DNA of 64,000 bases from the NCBI RefSeq assembly GCF_007565055.1, contig NC_044560.1, positions 90,525,295 to 90,589,294 on the forward strand. Direction: 5' to 3'. Within the stretch, counting starts at the first letter, position 1. Each line of letters starts with the position of its first letter. Made by a program: the position numbers and the translations under genes. Source of the stretch: Rhinopithecus roxellana (taxonomy: Eukaryota; Chordata; Mammalia; Primates; Cercopithecidae). The notes beneath the pieces are model-generated. The model saw only the letters and a list, made by a program, of their open reading frames with translations, made no database searches and was not told where the DNA came from. Below, one piece after another: positions 46,691 to 57,421 of the stretch.

Positions 46691-46902
46691 GGTAGAGGGG
46701 CAGGAATGGAAAGCCTGTGCCGCTCCCCTCAGGGTGAACCTGGACCTGGCCATTTTTAGCCTTCCACCTGTAGCCCAGCCTTAGTGTGGAGGTGACAGGA
46801 ACATCTCCACATGTCTTGTACACCTGAAACCCAGAAATGAACTCTAAAAGCCCATCAAAGGTGTTTGTACTTATTTTTAAAATGAAAAGTAGCATGTGAA
46901 CT

Positions 46903-47247
46903 TTTTCTCTTTTTTTCTTTTTTTTTCTTTTTTTTTTTTTTCTTTTTTTTCTTTTTTTTTTTTTTTTTTCTTTTTTTTTAAGAGGCAGGGTCTCGCTCCA
47001 TTCCCCAGGCTGGAGTGTAGTGCTGCGATTATAGCTCACTGTGGCCTCTAATTCCCGGGCTCAAGCAGTCCTCCTCCTTCAGCCTCCCCAGTAGCTAGGG
47101 CTACAGTTGCACACCACCACACCCAGATAATTTTAAAATATTTCTTGTAGAGATGGGGAGTCTCACTATATTGCCCAGGCTGGTCTTGAACTCCTGAACT
47201 CAAGCAATCCTCCCACCTCAGTCTCCCAAAGTGCTGGGATTACAGGC
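46903..47247 (-). mobile_element. Old Alu with an extended pyrimidine-only tail
   Basis: About 75 bases of almost pure T with C every 8-14 bases precede AAGAGGCAGGGTCTCGCTCC; the body ends GGATTACAGGCGAAC. Confidence 0.9.
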
Positions 47248-48719
47248 GAACTTTCACAGCCTTACAATGCCTCATTTAATTCATGTGAGACTCTTTTGCC
47301 AGCCCTGTTTCATAGTCTCAGAGAGGTTAAATGGCCAGCCCAGGGCCACACAGCCCCTCCATGGTGACATCCACGGTTGTGGATTCCAAATCCCAGCTTC
47401 CTCCCACCCCAGCTCTGCGCATTTCGTGCAGACCCGGGGCTTCCAGTGCTGCGGGATTAACAAGCAGGTCGTTGTTAGTGGAAGCCCAGGCTGCGGGTGG
47501 GCGTGGCCAGCTGTCAGAAGGGCTTCTTTATTCTGCTCTGCTAACTGCACTAGTAGAACTCTCTCAGTTACAGTAGCTTTAACTGGTAATTACTGAGGCC
47601 GTGGGGTGGGTGGGGGTAGCTAGACACATACCAGGATGCTGTCAGTGTTTGGAGGCCCCTGAAGGTTGGCGGCCCCAGAGCCACCACGGGATCTAATAGC
47701 AGGGTCGCTGTGGTGTCACTGCCCACACCCAGGCTCCCACACCTGTTCCCACCAGCTCCTATCAGCCTCATCTGGCTCCTGCATAGCCAGGCCTGGTGCC
47801 CCTAGGGCCCAACTCTTGATGACAGCCTGTAGGACCCAGAGGGCGGGACTCTCACAGGCCTCCTGCCATGGCTCAGGTCTCTGTGCAGAGCAGGTGCTTT
47901 AGGAAGGCAAGCCTGCGTCCTGATGTTCAGAGCCTGCACTGGGAGGCCAGGGCTGGGGTCAGAGCTGGGCCCCCGCCTGGCATGTCATCCATATCAGCCT
48001 GTAGACCTGGGCTCTCTTGGGCAGGACAGTGATGGAGCGTTGGATTCTGTCCCTGGTCTCTCTGCTCAGGGAGGGGAGAGCCCTGAACTGGGAGGCAGGA
48101 CCCAGGTTCTTGTGCTGCCTGGGCCCGCCATTAACTCCTGCATATCCTGAGCCACGGCCCTTTCCTTCCCTGAGCCTCTGCTTTCTCGTCCATTCTACGG
48201 TGATGGCATCAGAAAAGCAAGGTGCCTCCCATCCCTGACCCTGTGGCTCTCTGGCAGAGGCGCCTTCTCACACCACCGCCATGCCTTGGCCCCAGTGCCT
48301 CAGGCCGGCCCGGCCCCTCCCGAAGGAGGAAGGATGGCAGGAAGGACCACCTCTGTACACTCCTTCTGAATCCTTCTCCACCCATGTCAGCGGAGAGGCA
48401 GGTGCTCACGTTCCAGATTGAGAAACTGAGGCATACGCAGGACTAGCAGGCAGAAGTCCAGCCAGGATCAGAATGCAGGCAGCTTCACTTTGGTCCTGAC
48501 CCCTTCCTGAACCAGACAGCTTTGCTCCTGTGGTCTCCAGTGGCCATGGACCGGGGTGTTGATGAACAGAGCCGTCTGGATTTGGGAGAAGTAGGACTGA
48601 GTGGGAATTCAGGACCTGGCCCGGTCCTGCTCTGCCCTTTCCAGCCATGTGACCTGGAAGGGTGGGACCATCTCCATGGGCCCTGGGGCCACTTCCTTTG
48701 TTTCTTTACTAGGGACCTC
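47248..48719 (+). other. BMP8A: BMP8A intron 1, unique GC-rich sequence
   Basis: No firm repeats; a MIR-like GGTTAAATGGCCAGCCCAGG at 47,325. Confidence 0.4.
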
Positions 48720-49195
48720 TTTAATTTTCCCATTCATTCATTCAGCAAATCATTCTATAGCACCTACCAAGGACGAGGCACAGTTCTAGTCACTGGGTAT
48801 ATAACAATGAAAAAAGTATCACGCCTGTAATCCCAGCACTTTGGGAGGCCGAAACGGGCGGATCACAAGGTCAGGAGATCGAGACCATCCTGGCTAACAC
48901 GGTGAAACTCCGTCGCTACCAAAAATACAAAAAAATTTAGCCAGGTGTGGTGGTGGGCATCTCCGGGAGGCTGTGGCAGGAGAATGGTGTGAACCAGGGA
49001 GGCAGATCTTGCAGTGAGCCAAGATCGCGCCACTGCACTCCAGCCTGGGCGACAGAGAGAGATTCCGTCTCAAAAAAAAAAAAAAAAAAAAATGACAAAA
49101 GTAAAGTTCCTGTCCTCAGGGAGATGACTTTGTAGTGCGAGAGACACATAATACATACATGAGCCCTAAAGGTAATTAGGGCTCCTGGAAACAGG
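48720..49195 (+). mobile_element. L2-like remnant split by an Alu
   Basis: TTCATTCATTCAGCAAATCA and GAGGCACAGTTCTAGTCACT before, and TTCCTGTCCTCAGGGAGATG after, the Alu. Confidence 0.55.
48820..49091 (+). mobile_element. Alu, slightly 5'-truncated
   Basis: Starts at TCACGCCTGTAATCC without GGCCGGGCGCGGTGGC. AATGA(A/C)AAAAGTA occurs on both sides. Confidence 0.9.
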
Positions 49196-49309
49196 AGGGG
49201 CTGAACAATGGCGAGACAGACAGGGCTAGATTGGGGGTTTCTGACCTGAGACCCCCACACACGGAATTTGCATCCTGACACCGACACCTGATCTCAGTGT
49301 GATCTGGGC

Positions 49310-49560
49310 TTTCCAGTCAACTTCCCCAAGCCTCAGTTTCCTGCTCTGTAAAATGGAGATACTCATCTTATGGGGCTGTTCCGGGCTTGTGTGAGATGAT
49401 ACCCAGCAATGCCCACGTGCCCAGAACCTCTGCATCTGTTCCGTCATTGGTATCTCACAATTGTCGTCACATCTGTGTTTGAAAGAGAGGAGAATGAGGC
49501 TCAGAGCAATTAGGTGATTTTCCCAAGGCCACACAGCGGGTTGTCTCCCTGCCTCCATGT
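49310..49560. mobile_element. MIR-like remnants
   Basis: GCCTCAGTTTCCTGCTCTGT (reverse core) and GAATGAGGCTCAGAGCAATT (forward core) lie 170 bases apart, suggesting two pieces. Confidence 0.5.
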
Positions 49561-49669
49561 CAGACATAGCAGCTCCCTCTACCAGGTCCCGGCCTATCAT
49601 TGGATGCAGTAAGTGCTGTCGAATTGAACTAAACATGAATGTGTGTTGTAAGCTAAGAAGCCTGTTGTT

Positions 49670-50045
49670 AAAATATTTTTATTTTGGGGGGATTTATAGA
49701 AATAATGCATGCTCATTCTACAAAATTCAGATTCTGCAGAAGCATGTAACTTGGGTGCCCCTGGGGAGCCCCATTGCTACCAGACAGTCACTCCAGCATC
49801 TACTTTCTGATCTTCATTGCCATGGCCTGTTCTTTGAACTTCACATAAATGGAATCTTACAGTGCATACTCTTGAGTCTAGTCTTTGACTCAGCATACTT
49901 CTGTTTCCATTTTCCTCCATGTTGTTGTATCTGTAGTTCTTTCTTTCCTAACTGAGTTATATTCCATTGCATGAATATACATGCCATAGTCCATCCACTG
50001 TTAGGGACATTTGGGTTGTTCTGAACACTTTTACCCACATCCCTC
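49670..50045. mobile_element. Old L1-like fragment
   Basis: GTTATATTCCATTGCATGAA and GGGACATTTGGGTTGTTCTG recall the reversed L1 ORF2 end. Confidence 0.5.
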
Positions 50046-50069
50046 TGTGGCTATATTAGAGCGGGAATT

Positions 50070-50230
50070 TTAATCTTGCGTGTGCCATTTGGGAGCTGTG
50101 CGATGTTGAGCAGCTTGCTTAAAGTCCCTGAAACTCAGTTTCCACACCTTTGAGACAAGGTAAGTGAGCCAGGCTTGCAGGGTTGCATGCAGTGTAGCCA
50201 GCTGGAGGCTGACACACAGAAGGAACTTCA
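50070..50230 (-). mobile_element. MIR remnant
   Basis: GGGAGCTGTGCGATGTTGAG and CCTGAAACTCAGTTTCCAC. Confidence 0.5.
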
Positions 50231-50279
50231 CAAATGGGTGCTGACCGCACCCCACTTCTGCACCATTGCTCATTGGGTA

Positions 50280-52930
50280 GCTCCTTCATAGAATACACTT
50301 ACCTCCATTTTTGCTTGTGAAAACTCCACCCACTTTTAAATGAAGGTGGGTCAGGGTTTCCATAAATCTCTCCGCTCCTACCCCACAATCCCATAGGGAC
50401 AGGCTCTTTCCAGGCAGAAGCCCCACCTGCCTTGCATGCACTTCTCTTAGGATTCTAGTCGCTTTCTGCCTGTGTGACCCAGGGGCACACCTAACTCCTG
50501 GGCACACCTAACCCCTCTTTCTCGTACTTCTCAGCAGCGCCTGAACAAGCTGAGAACACGACCAAGTCTGACTTTTCCCTGCCCCCGCCCCCCCACCCCT
50601 GTGGCAGGAAGTTGAGGGAAAGAGGAACCCAGCAGGAGGCAGAGAGAGCCAGGAGGAGCCTGGGCCTGGTCAGGTGGGACAGAGTGGGGACGGCCCTCCC
50701 TGTCTGTGTGGGGGCCGACAGTGGGTGCCACAGCTCCCTGGGCTCCCCCCGGGACCCCAAGTCCCCGCAGGGCCCTGTCTGGAGGAAGGTGGCTTCACGG
50801 GCATTCTCAGGTGTCTGTTGACAGGAGGGCCTTGTTGACGGGTGACCCCCATCCCAATATGTCCCATTGAACTCCAGGGCCACTCGTTTCACACTGGCCG
50901 CAAGTGTGAACATTCACATCACAGGCCTCTAATCTAACACGGGCCTCTAATCTAACCCTGGAAACCCTCTGCCTCTTCTTGGACTCAGTTTCCCCATCTC
51001 TGCAGGGTTGCCTGAAGGCCTTTCCAGCTCTGACCAAAGAATGTGCCCACCCCCTGCCTGCTGATGGGGGCTCCTCCGGGGTGAGGCACAGGGTGGGGAG
51101 GTGCACCCAGCCCCCCTCCTCCCGGAACCTCTTTCCCACAGGCAAGAGAGGATGTGTCACTGTGACCACTTCTTTCTGGAAAATTCCCACAGTTCAGTTC
51201 TTTCCTGGGATTTCACTAGAGGAATTGCATCTTTCTTGCTCACATCTCCTGGGATCTATTCTTGGCCTTGGCGGGCTTGATGTGGTGGTATGTGTGGGTG
51301 TTCCCTTTTAATTTGGGGTCCAGAGCTGTCTGAGGCCTGGACCGGTAATTATGAGAGCAGCACCATTTATGGAAACAGCCCTTGAAGCAAGCCAGTGATG
51401 AGACCCGGCTGGAAATACCTCAGCATGGAGGCCTGGGCCTGCCTGTAGGGGGTACTGAGATTTCTGGGTGGGAGAAGCCCCTTCAGGACACAGAACCAAC
51501 ATGTCATGAGTCCCGCCCTCCCTTGACCTGCAGAGGCTGTGGGGCCCAAGCCTTGTTTTGGGTCTGAAATGGGGCACCCCCTCAGCCTTTGCTGCCTGTG
51601 GGACAAGCCAGACCGGCCCGGCCCATGCACCCCAGGCTCTGGGGCAGCCGCTGTCCACCCTCAGGGGCCAGGCCGGGAGAGGAGGCAGGTCCACAGCAAT
51701 GGGAATGTCGGTGACTTCTGATGGAGTCACACAGGGACATGGTAGCCACACCCGGACTGGCAGTGATACCCAGCCCAAAGGGCTCTGAGCCACTGTCCTG
51801 GGGAAAAGAGGCCCTTGGGAAGAAGGCGCTGGGGCACCCCCACTCTGGAGCCCTGGAACACTACGGCCGATGAGCCGACATGCGAGTCTTCCATATCCAC
51901 CCACGTGGCTCCGTCCTGGCCCTCCTAGGGCTTGCTGTCCAGAGGAACAGCTGAACCAGAGACAGCAAGCCCTGGCATGGGGGCCACAAGAGGCCAAAAG
52001 CCTAACCTGTGTGGGGTCTAAGGACTGGGAGGGACGGGGCCGCCTGGGGAGAGCAGCTTCCAGGAGGGACTCTCCGGGAGGCGTCTGCAGGAAGAAGGCA
52101 CAAGAGGCCCGAGGGACAGATGGCAGGGCCAGCGCAGGGAGGGTCCTCCTGGGACACTCTTCCTGTGGGCCCTTTGGGCCCTGGGGAGGGTCTGAGGGGA
52201 GGTGGGATGGGTCACAGACCACAAGATTCTGTTCTGAGCTGGAGGATGAGGGTGTCTTTTGAAGTCTCACTTTTTGGTCAGAAATAAGACAGATTTAGGT
52301 TGTCTGGGTGAGACTAAATTACCCAGAGCACAAAAATAGCCAGAGCCCTTGTTGATGTTGGGCTGAGGGTCGCAGAGTTTGGCATCTGGAGGCCCAGCTG
52401 GACTAGCTGGTGGCCATGCCCGGTGAAGGCCGCCTCCTGCCCCCAGTGGCCTTTCCTGGAAGAGCAGGATCTGGAGGTTGCTTTATCCGAGGCTGGAGGA
52501 GGAGGCTGAGGGCTCTCTGATTGTTTATTTTCCCAGAGCCACGGTGAGGTGGTTCAGAAAGTAACCTTTTCTGCCTCCCATGTGCCTCTCCGTGGGGTGG
52601 CATTGTCTGTCCTGGATTCTGAGCCAAGCCCCCCAGCTGGTGTGTCTCAATGGAACTGGCTGTCACCAGTCCCTGTTGGCTGCAGAAAGCTCTACAGGCA
52701 CACTGTGGCCCAAGTGACTTCTCACCTCCCAAGGTCATGGACTGTCACAACATTGGTTGGCAGCAACTGAAGTTTTGAAGTTCTTCCCAGGTCACAGGGC
52801 CTCTTTGAATCACTGTGCTGAGTTCTTGGAGGCTAGAAACAGGATTTCTTGGAGATGGACTGGCCTTGCCTGTCACTGCAACCTCCTCTCATACACCTCA
52901 GCCCCTGACCACTAGATTCCAGCCACACCA
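50280..52930 (+). other. BMP8A: BMP8A intron 1, unique GC-rich stretch
   Basis: About 2.6 kb without Alus. Long chance frames occur on both strands (for example minus 52,270-51,308) but no known protein, splice pattern or conserved domain was recognised. Confidence 0.5.
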
Positions 52931-52934
52931 GCCT

Positions 52935-53045
52935 CCTTGATGTTTCTCGAACATCCAGGGCCTTTGTATCCACTGTTCCCTCTGCCTAGAAGGCCGTCCT
53001 CCTCTTCACACGACTGGTTCCTTCTCCCACAGTCGAGGGTATTTT
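52935..53045. mobile_element. L2 remnant
   Basis: GTTCCCTCTGCCTAGAAGGC and neighbouring text fit L2. Confidence 0.5.
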
Positions 53046-53097
53046 CCCCTTACTTCCCAGGTTTTAGACTAATGAATGGATCCCTAGCACTTTTGAA

Positions 53098-53330
53098 AGG
53101 CAGTGTTTCTCCCCTACTGACAGTCTTGCCTCCTAGGAAACATTTGGCAATATCTGGAGACCTTTTTAGTTGTGCAAATGGAGAGGGGAAGGGAGTGCTG
53201 CTGTCGGCTAAGGGGCGGAGGCCAGGGATGCTGCTAAACATCCTGCAGCACACAGAACAGCCCCTACAACAAAGAATTATCTGGCCCAAATTGTCAGTGG
53301 TGCCACAACTGAGAAACCTGTTCAAGGTGA
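53098..53330 (-). mobile_element. MER5A-like hAT (Charlie) element
   Basis: GGCAGTGTTTCTCCCC, ACATTTGGCAATATCTGGAG, CCAGGGATGCTGCTAAACAT and CAACTGAGAAACCTG match the reversed MER5 layout. Confidence 0.75.
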
Positions 53331-53455
53331 CCCGTGTTTGATGGTGGTGATGATGATGGGCTCACCCTTTATTAGATACAAGGTTGTCTTGTTCTGTCTT
53401 GTGTTGCTGTAACAGACTCCCTAAGACTGAGTAATTTACCAAAAAAAAAGAGGTT

Positions 53456-53495
53456 TATTTTATTTTATTTTATTTTATTTTATTTTATTTTATTT
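53456..53495. repeat. (TTTTA)n pentanucleotide repeat at an Alu tail
   Basis: About eight TTTTA units before TTTTTGAGACAGAG. Confidence 0.95.
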
Positions 53496-53780
53496 TTGAG
53501 ACAGAGTCTTGCTCTGTCACCCTGGCTGGAGCGCAATGGTACAATTTCAGCTCACTGCAACCTCTACCTCCTAGGTTCAAGGGGTTCTCCTGCCTCAGCC
53601 TCCCAAGTAGCTGGGACTATAGGTGCCCGCCACCACACCTGGCTAATTTTTTGTATTTTTAGTAGAGATGGGATTTCACCACATTGGCCAGGCTGGTCTT
53701 GACCTCCTGACCTCAGGTGATCCACCCACCTCAGCCTTCCAAAGTGCTGGGATTACAGGTATAGGTCACCGTGCCCAGCC
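53490..53780 (-). mobile_element. AluS-like element inserted in the MaLR LTR
   Basis: Complete body ending CCGTGCCCAGCC. Confidence 0.92.
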
Positions 53781-54189
53781 GAAATGCGGTTTTTTTGGCA
53801 TACAATTCTACTGGCTGAAAGGCTCAAGGCTAGGCAGCTGCATGTGGTGACAGCCTCAGGCTACTTCAATTCATGGCAGAAAGTGGCAGGACAGTGGGTG
53901 TGTGCAAAGAGAGCAAGTGGTGAGAGGAAGCAAGAGAGCAAGCCAGACTTTTTAACAGCCTCCCCCATGTAGGGAACTAATCCATTCCCCTGAGAGGGAG
54001 AACCCACCACTGGCCCCCTCCACCATGGCATTAGTCTATGAGGGATTCACCCCCATGACCCAGACACCTCCCACTAGGTACCACCTCCCATCACAGCCAC
54101 ACTGGGGATTAAATTTCAACATGAGTTTTGTCGGGGATAGACCACATCCAAACTGTAGCAAGGGGTATATTATCCATACTATTCACCTT

Positions 54190-54593
54190 GCTTTTTTCTT
54201 TTTCTTTTTTTGAGACAGAGTCTTACCCTGGAGTGCAATGGTGCAATCACAGCTCACTGCAGTCTCAACCTCCCAGGCTCAAGCCGTCCTCCTATCTCAG
54301 CCTCCTGAATAGACTGTAGGCAAAGTGCCATCATGCCTGGCTAATTTTGTTGGTTTGTTTTGTTTTGAGACAGGTTCTCTTCTCACTCTGCCTCAAAACA
54401 AAGAGCTAAAGTGCAGTGACGTGATCTCAGCTAACTGCAACCTCTGATGCCTGGCTAATTTAAAAAAATTTTTTAGAGACAGGGTCTCCCTATGTTGCCC
54501 CAGACTGATCTTGAACTCCTGCCCTCAAGTGGTCCTCCTGCCTTGGCCTCCCAAAGTGATGGGGTTACAGGCATGAGCCATCACAGCCAGCTG
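54190..54593 (-). mobile_element. Old rearranged Alu
   Basis: A first T-rich tail and right monomer (54,190-54,345) are followed by a second GAGACAGG start at 54,366 and a left monomer ending ATCACAGCCAGC. Confidence 0.75.
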
Positions 54594-54787
54594 GGACATT
54601 TTCTTAGAAGTACAGTTTCTGAGTCACAGCATGTATCATTTTGCTAGATTATTGCCAGATTTCCCACCCTAGGGATTGTGCCACTTTGCATTCCTGCCAG
54701 CAATGCCCAGAAGTGTTCAGGTCTGATCTTAGAGTATCTTACTCATGAGGCCTTCTCAAATGTCACATGTAAAGAAACCCCACACTG

Positions 54788-55080
54788 GGCCAGGTGTAGT
54801 GGCTCACATCTGTAATCCCAGCACTTTGGGAGGCTGAAGCCGGTGGATCACAAGGTCAGGAGTTCAAGACCAGCCTGGCCAAGATGGTGAAACCCTGTCT
54901 CTACTAAAACTACAAAAGTTAGCCGGGCTCAGTGACAGCCACTTGTAATCCCAGCTACTCGGGAGGCTGAGACAGGAGAATCGCTTGAACCCAGGCAGCA
55001 GAGATTGCAGTGAGCTGAGATTGCGCCACTGCACTCCAGTCTGGCCAACAGAGTGAGACTCTGTCTCAAAAAAAAAAAAG
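54788..55080 (+). mobile_element. AluS-like element with target duplication
   Basis: AAACCCCACACTGG on both sides. Confidence 0.92.
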
Positions 55081-55593
55081 AAAGAAAAGGAAACCCCACA
55101 CTGGACTGGAATTGGAGGTGTCAGTATGACCTTAGATATTTACAAAATATATTTATAAAAACAGATACATACAGATGTGTGTTTTTGCACACATTAATGT
55201 ACACACATATATATCCTAGCTTTGTCCACTAAAAGGGCCTAAAAGTATTGACACTCCAGGACAGTGAGCAGCCCAGTGCCCAAATCTTGGTTTCTAAATA
55301 TCTCTCCTAAAAGCAAAACAAAACAAAACAGAACTCCTTGCAGAAATGGCTGATTCCAGGGGTGGGGATGGGAACTCCCAGGATATACCTAGAGCATCTT
55401 GTGGTGCCAGTTAGAAGTGCTCAGAAAAGGATGGTGGGGGTGGTCAGAAGGACACAGGAGCCAATCTAAAGGAGCTGCCAGTGGCCAAAACTGGAACAAT
55501 TTGAGCAATGAAATAAATAACAACAGTATGGGATATAGCCCATAGAATAAAATAAACACCTTTGAATCCATAATGATATAAATAAATAATTAG

Positions 55594-55905
55594 GCTGGGC
55601 ACAGTGGCTCACACCTGTAATCCCAGCACTTTGGGAGGCCAAGGTGGGCAGATCACCTGAGGTCAGGAATTCGAGACCAGCCTGACCAATTTGGTTAAAT
55701 CTTGTCTCTACTGAAAAAAATACAAAATTAGCCAGGCATAGTGGTGCACACCTGTAGTCCCAACGACTCAGGAGGCTGAGGCAGGAGAATAACTTGAACC
55801 TGGGAAGCAGAGGTTGCAGTGAGCCGAGATCATGCCATTGCACTCCAGCCTGGGCAACAGAGCAAGACTCTGCCTTAAAATAAATATTTAAATAAATAAA
55901 TAAAT
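55594..55905 (+). mobile_element. AluS-like element
   Basis: GGCTGGGCACAGTGGCTC to an (AAAT)n tail. Confidence 0.92.
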
Positions 55906-55989
55906 GTAGAAGAACGAACAAGTCTTCCTTTAAAAAGAATTCCAATTAATACATGTACAAGGAAAGAAGGAAATAGAAAAATCACTATT

Positions 55990-56190
55990 CCAGCCTGGAC
56001 AAAACAGCAAGACCTCATCTCTACAAAAAATAGAAAAAATTAGCTAGGTGTGGTGGTGCATGACTGTAGTCCCAGCTACTCGACAGGCTGAGGTGGGAGG
56101 ATCCCTTAAGCCCTGGGAGGTTGAGGTTGCATCACTGCACTGCAGCCTAGGTGACCAAGTGAGACCCTGTCTCAAAAAATGAAAAAGAAA
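55990..56190 (+). mobile_element. Alu, 5'-truncated
   Basis: TCCAGCCTGGACAAAACAGC to A-rich tail. Confidence 0.85.
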
Positions 56191-56197
56191 GAAAATC

Positions 56198-56775
56198 ACT
56201 ATTGGCTCATGTCTGTGATCCCAGCAAGGTGAGCCAGGAGTTCAAGACCAGCCTGGGCAACATAGTGAGAGTTTATCTCTACAAAAAAATAAATTAGGCA
56301 GGCCAGGCATGGTGGTACTACGCTTACAGTCTTTTTTTTTTTTTTTTTTTTTTTTTGAAACAGAGTCTCTTTCTGTATCCCAGGCTGGAATGCAGTGGTG
56401 CAATCTTGGGTCACTGCAACCTCTGCCTCCCAGGTTCAAGCGATTCCCCTGCCTCAGCCTCCTAAGTAGCTGGGACTACAGTCACGCATCACCATGCCTG
56501 GCTAATTTCTTGTGTTTTAGTAGAGATGAGGTTTCACCATGTTGGCCAGTATGGTCTCAATCTCCTGACCTCGTGATCCACCTGCCTCAACCTCCCAAAG
56601 TGCTGGGATTATAGGCAGGGACCACTGCGCCTGGCCTGCTTATAGTCTTAACTGCTCAGGAGGCTGAGATGGGAGAATCACTTGAGTCTGGGAGGTTGTG
56701 GCTGCAGTAAGCCATAATCACACCACTGGACTGCAGCCTGGGCAGCAGAGTGAGACCCTGTCTCAAAAAACGAAA
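56198..56775 (+). mobile_element. Old Alu (56,198-56,331 and 56,637-56,775) split by another Alu
   Basis: The halves meet at GCTTACAGTCTT and GCTTATAGTCTT around the insert. Confidence 0.85.
56332..56636 (-). mobile_element. AluS-like element inserted into an Alu
   Basis: Poly-T, GAAACAGAGTCTCTTTCTG, ending TGCGCCTGGCC. Confidence 0.9.
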
Positions 56776-56957
56776 AAAAACAAAACAAAAAAAGTATTTT
56801 CCTCATGATATTTATTATTTACAAAATGAAAAATCGTGACATTACAGTGGAGAAACCTGGCAGACACCACAGTAACCAGGGAATCAAAGTTCATGCCACT
56901 AGCAAGAAGATATATTGGTATCATATTGTGCCATTTGATGCTCTGAGAAGGGCATAT

Positions 56958-56962
56958 CACTT
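56958..56962. repeat. Target-site duplication CACTT, left copy
   Basis: CACTT directly precedes the TG/CA terminus of the composite and equals 58,396-58,400. Confidence 0.8.
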
Positions 56963-57355
56963 TGAAGGGGGCCTGTCCCTCCACACCTGGTATTTCTCGA
57001 AAGGTGGAGATGAGAGACTGAGAAAAGAAATAAGACACAGAGAGACAAAGTATAGAGGAAGAAAAGTGGGCTGAGGGGACTGGCACTCAGCATACAAAGG
57101 ACCCGCACCAGCACTGTCTCTGAGTTCCCTCAGTATTTATTGATCACTATCTCTACCATCTTGGTGAGGGGGATGTGGCAGGACTATAGCGTAATGGCGG
57201 GGAGAAGATCAGCAGGAAAACGTGAGCAAAGGACTCTGTGTCATAAATAAGTTTAAGGAAAGGTGTTGTGCCTCGATGTGCACATAGGCCAGATTTATGT
57301 TTGACTTTACACCAACATCTCAATGCAATAAACAGCAGTATTGCCGCCAGCATGT
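56963..57355 (-). mobile_element. Partial HML-2-like LTR (3' 390 bases, probably R-U5)
   Basis: Aligns with 57,422-57,811 of the complete LTR, with about one substitution in ten by hand count and small indels. It lacks the U3 part and begins (minus strand) shortly after the likely cap site, as expected for an R-U5 unit. Its outer end is the intact U5 terminus. Confidence 0.85.
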
Positions 57356-57358
57356 TCA

Positions 57359-57419
57359 CTCAGTATAGCGTGAGACTCTTAATCTCAGGGTCATGGTTCA
57401 AGCCCCATGTTGGGCGCCA
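57359..57419 (+). pseudogene. tRNA-Lys(CTT)-derived segment with CCA, made by reverse transcription
   Basis: Read on the plus strand this matches tRNA-Lys from about nucleotide 11 to 73 plus encoded CCA. The anticodon stem-loop GAGACTCTTAATCTC is intact (anticodon CTT at 57,378-57,380) and the T-loop reads TTCAAGC. Four D-loop bases and one T-stem base are missing, and three differences look like CpG decay. The acceptor 5' half is absent, so it cannot be a functional tRNA gene. The encoded CCA and exact fusion to the LTR show origin from a primer tRNA. Confidence 0.87.
57402..57419 (-). other. Primer-binding site, tRNA-Lys type, 18 bases
   Basis: The minus strand reads TGGCGCCCAACATGGGGC, complementary to the 3' 18 nt of tRNA-Lys including CCA. 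It lies two bases after the LTR end, the normal retroviral spacing for this group. Confidence 0.9.
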
Positions 57420-57421
57420 GA

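Larger units (their letters stand above)
53385..54165 (-). mobile_element. MST/MLT-type MaLR LTR, split by an Alu
   Basis: GTTGCTGTAACAGACTCCCT with AGACTGAGTAATTTACC before the Alu; AATCCATTCCCCTGAGAGGG and TTCAACATGAGTTTTGTCGG after it. Confidence 0.65.

Noticed and set aside
51308..52270. 320-codon minus-strand open frame in BMP8A intron 1
   Set aside because: GC-rich unique DNA with low-complexity peptide, no recognisable domain, and no splice or polyadenylation context.
57359..57419. A functional tRNA-Lys gene
   Set aside because: The 5' acceptor half and part of the D arm are missing, CCA is encoded, and it is fused to LTR sequence, so it derives from a primer tRNA.
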